From: DASSHC01 sp035693105
GTDB taxonomy: Bacteria; Chloroflexota; Chloroflexia; Thermomicrobiales; Thermomicrobiaceae
Direction of reading: 5' to 3'
DNA: 64,000 nucleotides
NCBI GenBank assembly: GCA_035693105.1
Contig: DASSHC010000467.1
Location: forward strand, 1 to 64,000
Shown: piece after piece, positions 43,983 to 52,237 of the stretch
Layout of the letters: each line of letters opens with the position of its first letter
How positions within the stretch are numbered: position 1 is the first letter of the stretch
Translations under genes and position numbers: made by a program
The notes under the pieces: generated by a model
Told to the model about the DNA's origin: nothing
The model's database searches: none
Seen by the model: the letters and a program-made list of their open reading frames with translations, nothing else

Positions 43983-44705
43983 TCAGTCCGCGCCGCGGCC
44001 GGCAACAACCGCCGGTAATGTCTTCAGCAGAATCCTGAGATCGAGCAACAGCGACCGGCTACGCACATACCGGATGTCCATCTCGACCATCTCCTCAAAG
44101 GTGACCCGGCTGCGTCCATCGACCTGCCAGAGGCCGGTGATGCCCGGCAGCGCCGCCAGCCGCTCCAGGTGCCGGGGCTGGTAATCCGCGACCTCGTAGA
44201 GCGGCACCGGACGCGGGCCGACCAGGCTCATCTCGCCGCGCAGCACGTTGATGAGCTGCGGCAGCTCGTCCAGGCTCGTCTTGCGCAGAACGCGCCCAAC
44301 GCGAGTTACCCGCGGGTCGTGGTGCAGCTTGAATGCAGCGTCTTCGTCTGTTTGCGCCGCGATCTCGCCGGCCACGAAGGCCCGAATATGCTCCTCGTGC
44401 ACGCGCTGGTCAGCGTTCTGCACCATCGAGCGGAACTTGAAGATGCGGAAGACCCGCGTCTCCCACTGTGCCGGGTCGCCCGCAAGCCGGCGCGTACCCA
44501 CGCGCTCCTGCCGAAAGATGACCGGGCCTCGCGAGTCGAGCTTGATCAGGAGCGCGATCAAGAGTAGGGCGGGAGCGCAGGCAACCAGGAGGGCGCCCGC
44601 CACCACCACGTCGAAGAGGCGCTTGACCGCGAAGTAATTTGCATCGTCCGGAGCGCACGTTTCCACCGCGCGGTCGTGGAATCCGGCTTCCCGCTGCCGC
44701 AGCAT
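43983..44705 (-). CDS. Undecaprenyl-phosphate sugar-phosphate transferase (initiating enzyme)
   Basis: 240 residues from ATG 44705 (GGGAGG seven bases upstream); a GTG 27 bp earlier is possible. It is a short-type bacterial sugar transferase. One membrane segment (VKRLFDVVVAGALLVACAPALLLIALLIK) is followed by the catalytic part with FRQERVG, FRIFKFRSM, LRKTSLDELPQLINVLRGEMSLVGPRP, and PGITGLWQVDGRS. It loads the first sugar phosphate onto undecaprenyl phosphate, starting repeat-unit assembly. It lacks the extra N-terminal domain of WcaJ. Confidence 0.94.
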   Translation of the reverse strand: MLRQREAGFHDRAVETCAPDDANYFAVKRLFDVVVAGALLVACAPALLLIALLIKLDSRGPVIFRQERVGTRRLAGDPAQWETRVFRIFKFRSMVQNADQRVHEEHIRAFVAGEIAAQTDEDAAFKLHHDPRVTRVGRVLRKTSLDELPQLINVLRGEMSLVGPRPVPLYEVADYQPRHLERLAALPGITGLWQVDGRSRVTFEEMVEMDIRYVRSRSLLLDLRILLKTLPAVVAGRGAD

Positions 44706-44741
44706 CGTCATACCTCCCTGTCCCTCGTGCACCAGTCGGCA

Positions 44742-46394
44742 CTAGCCGTTGACCACCGACTCGCGGTCGTCACGCTCGACCCGTCGCAGCATCGGCCGCT
44801 CGCCGCCGGCAACCGGCAACGGGCTCAGCGGCACGCTCCAGCTCGAGCGGTCCTCTTCCGTGCGGACTCGAGCGCCAGTCTCGGCGCTCTGCTGCTGACC
44901 GTAGCGGTACGGCGCGCTCGTCTCTCCGCGCGTCACCACCACACCCAGCGGCGCCATCTGCACGTTGTCCAGCTCTCCCAGGGCCGCCAGCACGCTCTCG
45001 CGCCGCGCCTGCCCGCGCGCCACCACCAGCAGCACCCCGCCTACGATCAGTGAGAGGAGGGCGGCGTCGGTGACGGTCTCCAGCGACGGGGTGTCGATCA
45101 GCACCAGGTCGAACTGCCCCGCGAGCTCCCGCAGCACGTCTTCCATCTGCCGCAGCCCCAATAGCTCGGCCGGGTTGTTCGACGCGGGCCCGCTGGCCAG
45201 TACCTGGATGCCAGGGACCATGCTGAACTGGATCGCGTCGTCGAGTGTCGCCTCGCGCATCAGCACGCTGGAGAGGCCAACCACGTTCGAGACCTTGAAC
45301 ATCTGATGCAGCGTCGGCTTGCGCAGGTCGGCGTCGACCACGACCACCCGCCGGCCGGACTGGGCCAGCGCCATGGCTAGATTCGCCACCGTCGTCGACT
45401 TACCCTCGCCCGGTTGCGAGCTCGTCACCAGCACGCTTCCCAGCGGCGCGTCCGTCTCACGCGCGAGCAGGTTGGTCCGCAGCCGGCGGAAGGCTTCTTC
45501 CTGCGGCGAGCGGATCGGGTAGAGCGCCCCGTGGGTGTCGGCGGCTTGCGGGATTTTGCCCAGCACCGGCACGCCGGCCAGCGTCTCGATCTCACGCGTC
45601 GAATGGAGCCGGGTGTCGAAGTTCTCCAGCAGGAAAGTCAGCGCCATCCCGCCGAGCAGGCCCAGCAATGCGCCCAGCGGCAACACCAGCAGCTTGCTCG
45701 GCCGCGAGGGTGCCGTCGGGACCATAGCCGCCTGGATCACGGTCAGTCGATTCGAGTGCAGCGCCTCGGCGTTCTGCGCGCTCTGGTACTGCGACAGAAG
45801 CGCGGTGTACGTCTGGGTCTTGAGCTGAATTGAGTCCTGCAGGGCCTGCATACTGGCAGTGTCGGAGGGCGAGTTCTTGACCAGTTGGTCGAGCTGAGCC
45901 CGCGCCTGATCTAGTTCCTGCTGCACCAGGTCGATCTGCGGTTTCAGGATCTGCGTTGACGATTGACCGCTGCTGGCCCACTGTGCGTCGAGCTGCTGCA
46001 CGATCAGGTTCGAGACCGCGTTGGCAACCTGCTGCGCCCGCAGCGGCACCGCATCAGTCGCCTGGATCTCCATCAGCTCGGTATTCGCGGGGATGCTGAC
46101 GGCGATCGTCGGCCGCTTCTGCAGACCCAACTGCTGCATGACCTGCGTCGCCATGCGGTCGCTCGTAACCATCGTCTTATAGGTGTTCATCAAGCGATCG
46201 GTGTACTGCAGGTCGTAGGTGGGCCAGTCGGGCGAGCCGGTGCTGGCCGTGCCGACCCGCAGCGTGGTCGAGGCCACGTATTCCGGCGGCAGCGACATCA
46301 GCCCAACCGCCGCGGCGATGACCGCGACGATCGTCGTGATCGCGACCACCAACCGCCGTCGCCAGATCACCGCGAGAAACGTCCTCAGATCCAT
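44742..46394 (-). CDS. Polysaccharide copolymerase fused to BY-type tyrosine kinase (Wzz-Wzc-like)
   Basis: 550 residues. The Wzz domain is bounded by membrane helices near 14-33 and 234-256, with a coiled extracellular part between. The cytosolic kinase has Walker A SSQPGEGKSTT (about 325-335), Walker A' VVVDADLRKPT and Walker B LVLIDTPS. It controls chain length and export of the polymer. The C-terminal tail, normally rich in autophosphorylated Tyr, shows only two (PYRYG). No tyrosine phosphatase or Wza porin gene is nearby, in keeping with a cell envelope lacking an outer-membrane export channel. It heads the exopolysaccharide operon. Confidence 0.93.
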   Translation of the reverse strand: MDLRTFLAVIWRRRLVVAITTIVAVIAAAVGLMSLPPEYVASTTLRVGTASTGSPDWPTYDLQYTDRLMNTYKTMVTSDRMATQVMQQLGLQKRPTIAVSIPANTELMEIQATDAVPLRAQQVANAVSNLIVQQLDAQWASSGQSSTQILKPQIDLVQQELDQARAQLDQLVKNSPSDTASMQALQDSIQLKTQTYTALLSQYQSAQNAEALHSNRLTVIQAAMVPTAPSRPSKLLVLPLGALLGLLGGMALTFLLENFDTRLHSTREIETLAGVPVLGKIPQAADTHGALYPIRSPQEEAFRRLRTNLLARETDAPLGSVLVTSSQPGEGKSTTVANLAMALAQSGRRVVVVDADLRKPTLHQMFKVSNVVGLSSVLMREATLDDAIQFSMVPGIQVLASGPASNNPAELLGLRQMEDVLRELAGQFDLVLIDTPSLETVTDAALLSLIVGGVLLVVARGQARRESVLAALGELDNVQMAPLGVVVTRGETSAPYRYGQQQSAETGARVRTEEDRSSWSVPLSPLPVAGGERPMLRRVERDDRESVVNG

Positions 46395-46957
46395 TGAGCC
46401 CCCACTTGCTGCACGATGTTCGACATCGCAGCCAACACGATGCTCAAATCGACGGTCGCATCACCCAAATGTCCTAGCTCGAATGTACTAGTCGCCCTCC
46501 TAGCGCAACAATGGCCGACGGTCTATCGATCCGTAGCCATTAGTACCGTCCCCACCTTCAGGCCCTGGCGCCTGAAGGCTGCGGGGCCGAAATTGGGCGA
46601 CAGCAAAGAGGGGAGCACCACGGCGGCAACGCGTCCAATCGAGAGCGTTGCGTGGTTCGGGCGGCTTGGATCCATCGACTGCACTCAGGAAGACAGGGTA
46701 AGTGGGTGGCGTACGACGACGATCATCGTCATCCGGAAGGCCGCATCCTTCGCCCTGTCTTCCTGAGCTTGTCGCTGTATCCAGCGTGGAGCGGCCATCA
46801 TCGTCTTCGCCAGCCGACAATCGCCCCTGGCCCTCGCGCGCCGGCCACGTCCATCAACAATCGACCGGCGCACCCATCTCCGAATCCCCCACCTATGTCT
46901 CAGACTCGACGCTTGGTACCGTTGCTGGCGGCTGCTAGGCTGATGCTGTGATCCGAA
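46395..46957. other. 563-bp gap upstream of the exopolysaccharide operon and the DUF4012 gene
   Basis: No supported CDS. It contains the 84-bp inverted-repeat element at 46684-46767 (separate entry) and presumably the divergent promoters of the operon and of the DUF4012 gene. TGCTAGGCT at 46933-46941 is a possible extended -10 for the latter, very close to its GTG. A stem-like TTCAGGCCCTGGCGCCTGAA lies near 46558-46577. Confidence 0.5.
46684..46767. repeat. 84-bp element with perfect 15-bp terminal inverted repeats
   Basis: CTCAGGAAGACAGGG (46684-46698) and its exact complement (46753-46767) flank an interior holding GGTGGCGTACGACGACG, a string that recurs with one change near 59704. The ends belong to the same CTCAGGA-type repeat family seen at 1.9, 16.7 and 59.8 kb. 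It has the shape of a miniature inverted-repeat element; no target duplication was identified. Confidence 0.65.
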
Positions 46958-49054
46958 GTGCCTACGCTCAACGCGTCGCTCGCCGCGAGAGGATGGACAG
47001 TCATTTCGCGCGATCCGAATGCCAAATCAAACATCCGGCTGGACCGGCTGGGAGCGCGTCGCGGGGGGAGCTCCAGCGCCGATTCCAGCGCCGGTAATGT
47101 CGCCGGCGTTCACGCCCCATCCGGCAGCGCCGCGGCGGCTGACCCTGCCGTCACCCACTCGGTCACTCGCGCTGGAGCCGACACAGAGAACGTCGCTGAC
47201 CATCCGCCGGTGGCTCGCCGCCGCTTGCGCGTTCGGTGGTGGCTCGTCCCCGTGTTAGTGGTCCTCGTCGTGTTGCTGGCCGCCGGTGTCTTTGCCGCCC
47301 GCCGCGCGCTGGCGGCTCGCGACGGCTACCAGGCCGTGCGGGTCGACGTCCACGCGCTGCAAGCCGACCGCCAGGTCAAGCTCGATCCAGCAACGCTGTC
47401 GCCGGACGATTTGGCACGTATCCAGGCACACATCGCCACGCTCAACGGCGATCTGCGCACGCTGGACCGAGCCACCGCGCTGCCAGATCCGGCGCGCTCG
47501 CTCGTCTCGCGGCTGCCCTGGATCGGCGAGCGCTACGACGCCGGCCGGCAGACGCTGGCATTCGGCCTTCAACTCGGCGAGGCTGGACAGACGCTCAGCG
47601 GTGTGGCGCATGAGGCGTTGACGGCCTACCAACAGACGGGCTTGAGCGCCGACCAGGCGCCCGCCACACCGACCTGGCTCGATGTGCTCAACGCGCATCA
47701 GGCGCAGCTCACGGAGGCGTTGGCGCAGATTGACCAGGCGCGAGGGCTGCGCGCGGGCATCGACACTACTCTGTTACCCGCCTCCATACGCACGCAATTC
47801 GAGACTGTCGATCAATTGCTGGCGCGACGTGAGCTGGAGCCGCTAGTGCAGACCGATCTCCCCGCCGTCAACGCCGCACTCGGCGGCCAAGGGCCCACCC
47901 GCTATCTGATCCTGATTCAGAACTCGGAAGAGATGCGCCCAAGCGGCGGGTTCCCCGGCACCGTGGCCATCGTCACCTTCGACCACGGCCAGCTTCGCGG
48001 CTACGAGTTCCACGATATCTACGATCTGAACGGCGCCTACGTGGCCAGCCAGCACACGCCGATCCCGCAGCCCTGGCCGCTGTCACAGTACGCCCCCTCC
48101 GGCGAGCTCTCGATGCTCGACGCCACCTGGTGGCCGGATTTCCCGACCAGCGCGGCGACCGTGATGCGCATGTATGCGAGTAGCGGCTGGCCGTCCATCT
48201 CGGGCGTGATCGCCATCGACCCCGCGCTCGTCAGCGACCTGCTGCGCCTCACGGGCCCGGTCACGGTCGACGTCGATGGCGAGTCGCGCGTGGTCAGCGC
48301 GGATAACCTGCTGCAAGAGATCGAGCGCCAGCGCAAGCTCTTCATCTCGGGCCAGAAGCCGGATTCAAAGCATAAGGAGATGGTCGCGGCGGTCGGCGAG
48401 CAAATCATCGCGCGCCTGCGCGGCGCCGACCCGTCAACGCTGCGTCAGGCCGTCCACATTCTCAGTACCGCAGCCACGAGGCGCGACATCCAGGCGTACT
48501 CCGCCGACCCCTCGGTCGAGTCGCTCCTCGACCAGCGCGCCTGGACCGGTAAGCTGGTGCCCGATTCGGCCGACGCGACGATCGCCGTCGCCTACGGCAA
48601 CATGGCCTTCGGCAAGTCGAGCCGCTTGCTCCAGACCACCGAATCGCTGGCGGTTGAGCCCGCGTCGAATGGCACGCAGCGCGTCACGCTACGTCTCGAC
48701 CTGCACCACTCCGGCCCTCCCGGGAATTCCGATCCTTTCTATAGTGGCGTGCAGCTCTGGTGGATCGGGCTCTACCTGCCCGAGGGGAGCAAGATCCTGA
48801 GTGCAAGTCAAGCTGCCGCCCCCGACCCCAGCCCGCCGAACGGCGGTAGCTATCTGGTCGAATTGCAGCCTGCCGCCAGCCGGCAACTGACCGTCACCTT
48901 CGAGATGCCGGCTGCCACGCACCTGCTGTTGCGCCGCCAAGCGGGCCTGACGCCGGTCAACCTGAGTGTCTCGACCCCGAAATGCACCGCCCCGGCTCAC
49001 CGCTTGCTTGACCGCGATCAACAGTTTGACCTGGCGGCGGGCTGCGCGTCGTAG
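46958..49054 (+). CDS. DUF4012 domain protein
   Basis: 698 residues. It has a low-complexity cytosolic N-terminus (about 85 residues, Ala/Gly/Ser-rich), one membrane helix (WWLVPVLVVLVVLLAAGVFA), a helical extracellular region, then the DUF4012 domain from about 310. That domain has YLILIQNSEEMRPSGGFPG, LDATWWPDFPTSAATVMRMY and SGVIAIDPALVSDLLRLTGPV. DUF4012 proteins lie near polysaccharide genes in actinobacteria and Chloroflexota; no activity is established. It is divergent from the Wzz-kinase gene, so a role in the fate or attachment of the polymer is plausible. The start GTG has no good Shine-Dalgarno, so the first 60 residues are uncertain. Confidence 0.85.
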   Translation: MPTLNASLAARGWTVISRDPNAKSNIRLDRLGARRGGSSSADSSAGNVAGVHAPSGSAAAADPAVTHSVTRAGADTENVADHPPVARRRLRVRWWLVPVLVVLVVLLAAGVFAARRALAARDGYQAVRVDVHALQADRQVKLDPATLSPDDLARIQAHIATLNGDLRTLDRATALPDPARSLVSRLPWIGERYDAGRQTLAFGLQLGEAGQTLSGVAHEALTAYQQTGLSADQAPATPTWLDVLNAHQAQLTEALAQIDQARGLRAGIDTTLLPASIRTQFETVDQLLARRELEPLVQTDLPAVNAALGGQGPTRYLILIQNSEEMRPSGGFPGTVAIVTFDHGQLRGYEFHDIYDLNGAYVASQHTPIPQPWPLSQYAPSGELSMLDATWWPDFPTSAATVMRMYASSGWPSISGVIAIDPALVSDLLRLTGPVTVDVDGESRVVSADNLLQEIERQRKLFISGQKPDSKHKEMVAAVGEQIIARLRGADPSTLRQAVHILSTAATRRDIQAYSADPSVESLLDQRAWTGKLVPDSADATIAVAYGNMAFGKSSRLLQTTESLAVEPASNGTQRVTLRLDLHHSGPPGNSDPFYSGVQLWWIGLYLPEGSKILSASQAAAPDPSPPNGGSYLVELQPAASRQLTVTFEMPAATHLLLRRQAGLTPVNLSVSTPKCTAPAHRLLDRDQQFDLAAGCAS

Positions 49055-49110
49055 CGCGCGAGGCGAGACGCTTGCGCTTCCTGCCGGTGCATTGATGAAC
49101 TGCCCGCGGC

Positions 49111-49116
49111 TATAAT
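49111..49116 (+). promoter_or_regulatory. -10 box (TATAAT) upstream of pspA
   Basis: A consensus hexamer 39 bp before the ATG, giving a start site near 49123. No clear -35 at 17 bases, consistent with either a weak housekeeping or a regulated promoter. Confidence 0.5.
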
Positions 49117-49154
49117 GTGTCTGCAGGCTCGCTGCGCAGTAGATAGGACGGGCG

Positions 49155-49904
49155 ATGGGGCTGCTCGGACGGATGAATACACTGATCAAAGTCAAGATCA
49201 ACAAGTTGCTGGGGGCTGCCGAAGATCCGCGTGAGGTCCTGGACTACTCCTACGAGCGCCAGCTCAAGATGCTCCAGGACGTGCGACGCGGCATTGTCGA
49301 GGTCACCACCTCTCGCCGCCGGCTGGAGCTGCAGAAGGCCAAGCTGCAGGAGGGCTCCGACAAGCTGCAGGGCCAGGCGCGGCAGGCGGTCGGCGCGGGA
49401 CGCGACGATCTGGCGCGCATGGCGCTGGAGCGGAGCAACGTGCTCCAGGGCCAGATGGGCGATCTCGACACCCAGATTCAAACGCTCGACGGTGAGCAGG
49501 CCAAGCTGGAGCAGGCCGAGACCCGGCTGCGCACCAAGATCGAGTCGTTCCGCACCCGCAAGGAGGTCGTCAAGGCGCAGTACTCGGCGGCCGAGGCGCA
49601 GGTGCGCATCGGCGAGGCGGTCACCGGGCTTTCCGAGGAAATGGCCGACGTCGGCATGGCGCTCGACCGGGCCGAGGAGAAGACGACCGCGCTCCAGGCG
49701 CGTGCCGGTGCTATCGACGAATTGATCGACTCGGGCGCGCTGGAGGACTTCACCTCGACGAGCACCAGCGGTAGCGACGTGCTCGACCGCGAGTTGCAGC
49801 GTGTGACAGTCAAGGACAGCGTCGACACCCAGCTGGCCGCGCTCAAGAAAGAGCTGGGCGCCGGTGATCAGGCCAAGCAGTTGGGGGAGGGTCAGCCGTC
49901 ATGA
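49155..49904 (+). CDS. pspA: Phage shock protein A (PspA/IM30/ESCRT-III-like)
   Basis: 249 residues, almost all helical. The amphipathic first helix MGLLGRMNTLIKVKINKLL is followed by the signature AEDPREVLDYSYERQLKMLQDV, long coiled coils (30-190), and a C-terminal helix. PspA polymers coat and remodel damaged cytoplasmic membrane. The stop overlaps the pspAA start by 4 bp, so the two are coupled. Downstream and convergent are PspAB and HtpX, a known Psp partner set. Confidence 0.94.
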   Translation: MGLLGRMNTLIKVKINKLLGAAEDPREVLDYSYERQLKMLQDVRRGIVEVTTSRRRLELQKAKLQEGSDKLQGQARQAVGAGRDDLARMALERSNVLQGQMGDLDTQIQTLDGEQAKLEQAETRLRTKIESFRTRKEVVKAQYSAAEAQVRIGEAVTGLSEEMADVGMALDRAEEKTTALQARAGAIDELIDSGALEDFTSTSTSGSDVLDRELQRVTVKDSVDTQLAALKKELGAGDQAKQLGEGQPS

Positions 49905-50179
49905 TCGTCCGGATCGCGACCGAGGGCCAGTACAACCTCGATAGCTCGTATCTGGATCAGCTCAACGCGATCGATAACGACCTCGTGCACGCCATCGCGG
50001 CGGGCGACCGGCAGCGCTTCCAAATGCTCTTCAAGCAACTGCTGGAGTTGGTGCGCCAGCACGGCCAGCCGGTTGATGTCGATGAACTGGTGGAGTCGCA
50101 GGTCGTCCTGCCGCCGCCCGACACGAGCTTCGATGAGGCCGAGGAACTCTTCGTCGGTGAGGGGCTATTCACCGGCTAG
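49901..50179 (+). CDS. pspAA: PspA-associated protein PspAA
   Basis: 92 residues. The PspAA domain reads MIVRIATEGQYNLDSSYLDQLNAIDNDLV, then a helical part (RQRFQMLFKQLLELVRQHG) and the conserved acidic end SQVVLPPPDTSFDEAEELFVGEGLF. It is a PspA partner in Gram-positive and Chloroflexota-type Psp systems. It is translationally coupled to pspA. Biochemical role unknown. Confidence 0.9.
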   Translation: MIVRIATEGQYNLDSSYLDQLNAIDNDLVHAIAAGDRQRFQMLFKQLLELVRQHGQPVDVDELVESQVVLPPPDTSFDEAEELFVGEGLFTG

Positions 50180-50200
50180 CATCCGCCACGTACGACGATT

Positions 50201-50776
50201 CTAGAACGGGATATCCCAGATCGGGTACCAGCGTTCCAGCTCGGTCTCGACTGGGAGTTCCTTTTCCATCGCGCTGGAGAGACGCAGCTCGAACGCGTTG
50301 TCGCGCTTCCGCCCGGTGCCTTCAGGCACGAAGGGGTAAAACATGCCGCGCTTGTAGTTGTAGATCCAGTAGACCGGCCTACCCTCGGCCGTGCTGAAGC
50401 GGAAAACCGCGGCCAGCAACTGCTCTCCGAACTGCTGCTCGATCAACGTCTCGCTGATAATGTGGATTGTCGCCACCAGGTCCTCGAACTGCGCGTCGGC
50501 CAGCACGATCCAGCGATACCCATACTCGTCGGTGAGTGTCTTGACCTCGGTGCCGGTGTCCTTGGCGCTGATCTGCAACAACTGCTGGAGGTCGGTACTC
50601 ATCTGCTCGAAGTAGGCCGACTCGACGGGGCGGAAGGTGATGCCGGCGTGGTCGCCTGGAGCCAGCCGAAGCTGGCTTTCCAGGGCGACCTCGGCCGTGG
50701 ACATCGCGAACAGGCGCTCGATCTTCGGCGGTTCCGGGCGCGTACGTCCCAGCAGCGCGTCGAAGAACGATCTCAC
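50201..50776 (-). CDS. pspAB: PspA-associated protein PspAB
   Basis: 191 residues beginning MRSFFDALLGRTRPEPPKIE, with the middle WIVLADAQFEDLVATIHIISETL and the conserved end VYWIYNYKRGMFYPFVPEG, then WYPIWDIPF. This matches the PspAB domain, which is reported linked to PspA, PspAA and HtpX in comparative genomics. Its ATG overlaps the htpX stop by 4 bp. It converges on pspAA with 21 bp between stops. Confidence 0.88.
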   Translation of the reverse strand: MRSFFDALLGRTRPEPPKIERLFAMSTAEVALESQLRLAPGDHAGITFRPVESAYFEQMSTDLQQLLQISAKDTGTEVKTLTDEYGYRWIVLADAQFEDLVATIHIISETLIEQQFGEQLLAAVFRFSTAEGRPVYWIYNYKRGMFYPFVPEGTGRKRDNAFELRLSSAMEKELPVETELERWYPIWDIPF

Positions 50777-51666
50777 AGCCCCTCCATCTCGCGCGACAGC
50801 GTCCGCAACCGCGCCAGGCGATTCTCCAGCGAGGGGTGTGTCGAGAATAGCTCAGACATCGCGTCGCCCTTGAGCGCCGGGATGATGAAGAAGGCGTTCA
50901 TCGTCTGCACCTCGCGCAGATCGCGCTCGGGGATGCGCTGCATCACCCCGCTGATCTTGACCAGCGCCGACATCAGGTTCGTAGGCGCCCCGGTCAAGAT
51001 TGCCGAGCCGCGGTCCGCCGCGTATTCACGGTAACGCGAGATGGCGCGGATCAGGAAAAAGCTGATGACCCAGACCAGAATCGACGCGAGGTAAACCAGC
51101 GCGATCGAGCCGCCATTATCCCGGTCGCGCCGGCCGTAGCCGCCGAAGCCGCCCCACATGAAGGACCGCGTCAGCAACTGCGCCACCACCGCGAAGAAGT
51201 TGGCCAACGTCATGACCATCACGTCGCGGTTGCGCACGTGCGACAGCTCGTGCGCCAGCACCGCCTCAATCTCGGGCGTGTCCAACCGCTGCATCAGTCC
51301 GGTGGTAACCGCCACCACCGCGTTCTTCGGATTGCGGCCGGTGGCGAAGGCGTTGGGCACGTCGGTGTTCGAAATCGCGACGCGCGGCTTGGGAATATTG
51401 GCGACCTGCGATAGGCGCTCGATGATCGCGTGCAGTTCCGGTGCTTGTTCCGCACTGACCTCGTGCGCGCCCATGCTGCGCAGGGCCAGCCAGGACGAGC
51501 CGTAGTACTGCACGACAGCCAGAATGCCGGCGATGACCAGAATGGGGATCCAGTCGAAGCCGACATAGACCAGCACCGCCATGAACGCCAGGTAGACGAG
51601 CGACAGGAGGGCCATGACGATGAACATGCGAAAGGCCAGCCCTCGATCGCGTCCCCAGCGAGCCAT
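50773..51666 (-). CDS. htpX: Membrane zinc metalloprotease HtpX (M48)
   Basis: 297 residues from ATG 51666 (AGGTCGA just upstream); an ATG 21 bp earlier is also open. Four membrane segments surround the cytosolic zinc protease. The HExxH motif is HELSHVRNRD, and the third-ligand region is REYAADRGSA. The substrate-side NAFATGRNPKNAVVAV is typical. HtpX removes misfolded membrane proteins under stress. With PspAB directly downstream and PspA/PspAA convergent, the locus forms a membrane-stress module. TATAAT lies about 55 bp upstream. Confidence 0.95.
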   Translation of the reverse strand: MARWGRDRGLAFRMFIVMALLSLVYLAFMAVLVYVGFDWIPILVIAGILAVVQYYGSSWLALRSMGAHEVSAEQAPELHAIIERLSQVANIPKPRVAISNTDVPNAFATGRNPKNAVVAVTTGLMQRLDTPEIEAVLAHELSHVRNRDVMVMTLANFFAVVAQLLTRSFMWGGFGGYGRRDRDNGGSIALVYLASILVWVISFFLIRAISRYREYAADRGSAILTGAPTNLMSALVKISGVMQRIPERDLREVQTMNAFFIIPALKGDAMSELFSTHPSLENRLARLRTLSREMEGL

Positions 51667-51726
51667 TCGACCTACGGGAGCTACCATTGCCGTGTCTCAT
51701 TCCATAAAACGCGAACCCGCAGGTGC

Positions 51727-51732
51727 ATTATA
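51727..51732 (-). promoter_or_regulatory. -10 box upstream of htpX-pspAB
   Basis: TATAAT on the minus strand, with a predicted start site near 51720, 50 bases before the ATG. No obvious -35. Confidence 0.45.
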
Positions 51733-51814
51733 CGCCCGCGATCAGGGGCGCCGCCCGCCCGATCGGCTAGGCCATCCCCTGGCCGACGGTACCGCGCTGA
51801 TTGGGAAGACTGGC

Positions 51815-52162
51815 TCACGAGCCGAGTCGCAAAGGCAGGCCCGCTTCCGCCCAGGCAATAATACCGCCCGCGACATTGACCGCGTCATTCCGCCCGGCCT
51901 GGCGCAGGTAGGCGGTCGCGAACGAGCTGCGATTGCCGGAGCGGCAGAACAGAAGAAGCTCTCGGTCTTGCGGCAACTCGCCGGCGCGCTGCGCGAGCTG
52001 CCCTAACGGAATATGCAGCGCCCCCGGCACGGAAGCCTCCTCCAGCTCCTCCGGCTCGCGCACGTCGACGATCACTGCCTGGCCGCTGCGCGCGCGCTGC
52101 TCCGCCTCTTGCACCGAGATCTCGGGAACCTCGGGACGCTCTCCCTGCGCCTGAATCATCAC
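51815..52162 (-). CDS. Single-domain rhodanese-like sulfurtransferase
   Basis: 115 residues. The rhodanese fold has VIVDVREPEELEEASVPGALHIPL and the active-site loop CRSGNRS, with the persulfide-forming Cys. It moves sulfane sulfur to thiols or biosynthetic enzymes. No signal peptide, so cytosolic. The ATG-ATG start lies 75 bp after the NAPRTase stop on the same strand, but a functional link is not evident. Confidence 0.94.
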   Translation of the reverse strand: MMIQAQGERPEVPEISVQEAEQRARSGQAVIVDVREPEELEEASVPGALHIPLGQLAQRAGELPQDRELLLFCRSGNRSSFATAYLRQAGRNDAVNVAGGIIAWAEAGLPLRLGS

Positions 52163-52237
52163 TTCTCACTCTCGCTCTCGCTCGTACACACGCATCTCGT
52201 AGCTCGGTCTCCGCTGGCAACGCGGCGGCAGTCAGGG

